Source: Desulfosoma sp.
GTDB taxonomy: Bacteria; Desulfobacterota; Syntrophobacteria; Syntrophobacterales; DSM-9756
Assembly (NCBI GenBank): GCA_037481875.1
Contig: JBBFKY010000005.1
Location: forward strand, 62,001 to 126,000
Length of the DNA stretch: 64,000 nucleotides
Reading direction: 5' to 3'
Position numbers and translations under genes: made by a program. Shown one piece after another: positions 63,941-64,000 of the stretch. The notes beneath the pieces were generated by a model that saw only the letters and a program-made list of their open reading frames with translations, had not been told where the DNA came from and searched no databases. Positions within the stretch are counted from its first letter, which is position 1. Each line of letters opens with the position of its first letter.

Positions 63941-64000
63941 ATGGTAAGAAAAACAGTGAGCTCTCATGAGGGGAAAAGCTCAGAAGAAGTTCCTTGGGAT
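63941..64000 (+). CDS. Possible start of a gene running off the window
   Basis: ATG at 63941 preceded by AGGGGGAC, open for 20 codons to the window end (MVRKTVSSHEG...). Too short to identify. The 232 bases between the amidase gene and this start show nothing else recognisable. Confidence 0.4.
   Translation, partial: MVRKTVSSHEGKSSEEVPWD

Overview
The window looks like chromosome from a dissimilatory sulfate-reducing member of the Desulfobacterota (former Deltaproteobacteria), most like the Syntrophobacteria-type sulfate reducers. This assignment is inference. It rests on a sat-aprB-aprA cluster, a split F1Fo ATP synthase locus (Fo genes atpZ-atpI-atpB-atpE alone), a Gram-negative envelope set (LolA, TamA, TamB, PagL) and many oxygen-labile Fe-S or radical-SAM enzymes. 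Gene density is high and almost every gene is intact.

Layout: 1-3.6 kb holds aprA (cut by the window start), aprB and sat on the minus strand, with a near-consensus promoter upstream of sat. 3.6-5 kb has a small coiled-coil protein and a lytic transglycosylase. 5.3-11.9 kb (plus) holds rimO, a polyprenyl diphosphate synthase, a siroheme/heme block (sirC, a CcsA/HemX-like membrane protein, hemA), a zinc-ribbon protein and tatA. ssb lies on the minus strand at 12.5 kb. 13-23 kb is one tight plus-strand run: plsC, RNase J, ftsK, lolA, nadA, pdxA and a shortened UvrA-like ATPase. 23.2-34.9 kb is all minus strand: rex, the Fo genes, hemL, a ClC channel, RNase G, a large radical-SAM fusion protein and an IscS-like protein without the PLP lysine. 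35.5-37.6 kb has a small membrane protein and a persulfide/CoA-disulfide reductase. 37.7-44.5 kb (plus) has tamA-pagL-tamB and a lipoprotein. 44.8-50 kb (minus) has four membrane-protein genes. 50.1-60.2 kb (minus) has a MoxR ATPase, a CoxE-type VWA protein, ttcA, polA, a lysine 2,3-aminomutase and two ATP-grasp ligases, one fused to a GNAT acetyltransferase. The end has an MFS transporter, tRNA-Lys and tRNA-Arg, and a nitrilase-family amidase.

Themes: (1) Energy control. Possible Rex boxes lie at sat, at the ATP synthase promoter and upstream of rex itself, suggesting an NADH/NAD+-sensing loop over sulfate activation and ATP synthesis. (2) Sulfur chemistry. Besides Sat/Apr there is a persulfide reductase with a rhodanese domain, TtcA, RimO, and an IscS-type scaffold that seems unable to bind PLP, so it may use environmental sulfide rather than cysteine. 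(3) The best candidate for an undescribed system is the kamA/ATP-grasp/ATP-grasp-GNAT cassette, which may make a beta-lysine conjugate. (4) A family of small GC-rich palindromes is scattered through the intergenic regions, and at least two members sit in frame inside the ATP-grasp-GNAT gene.
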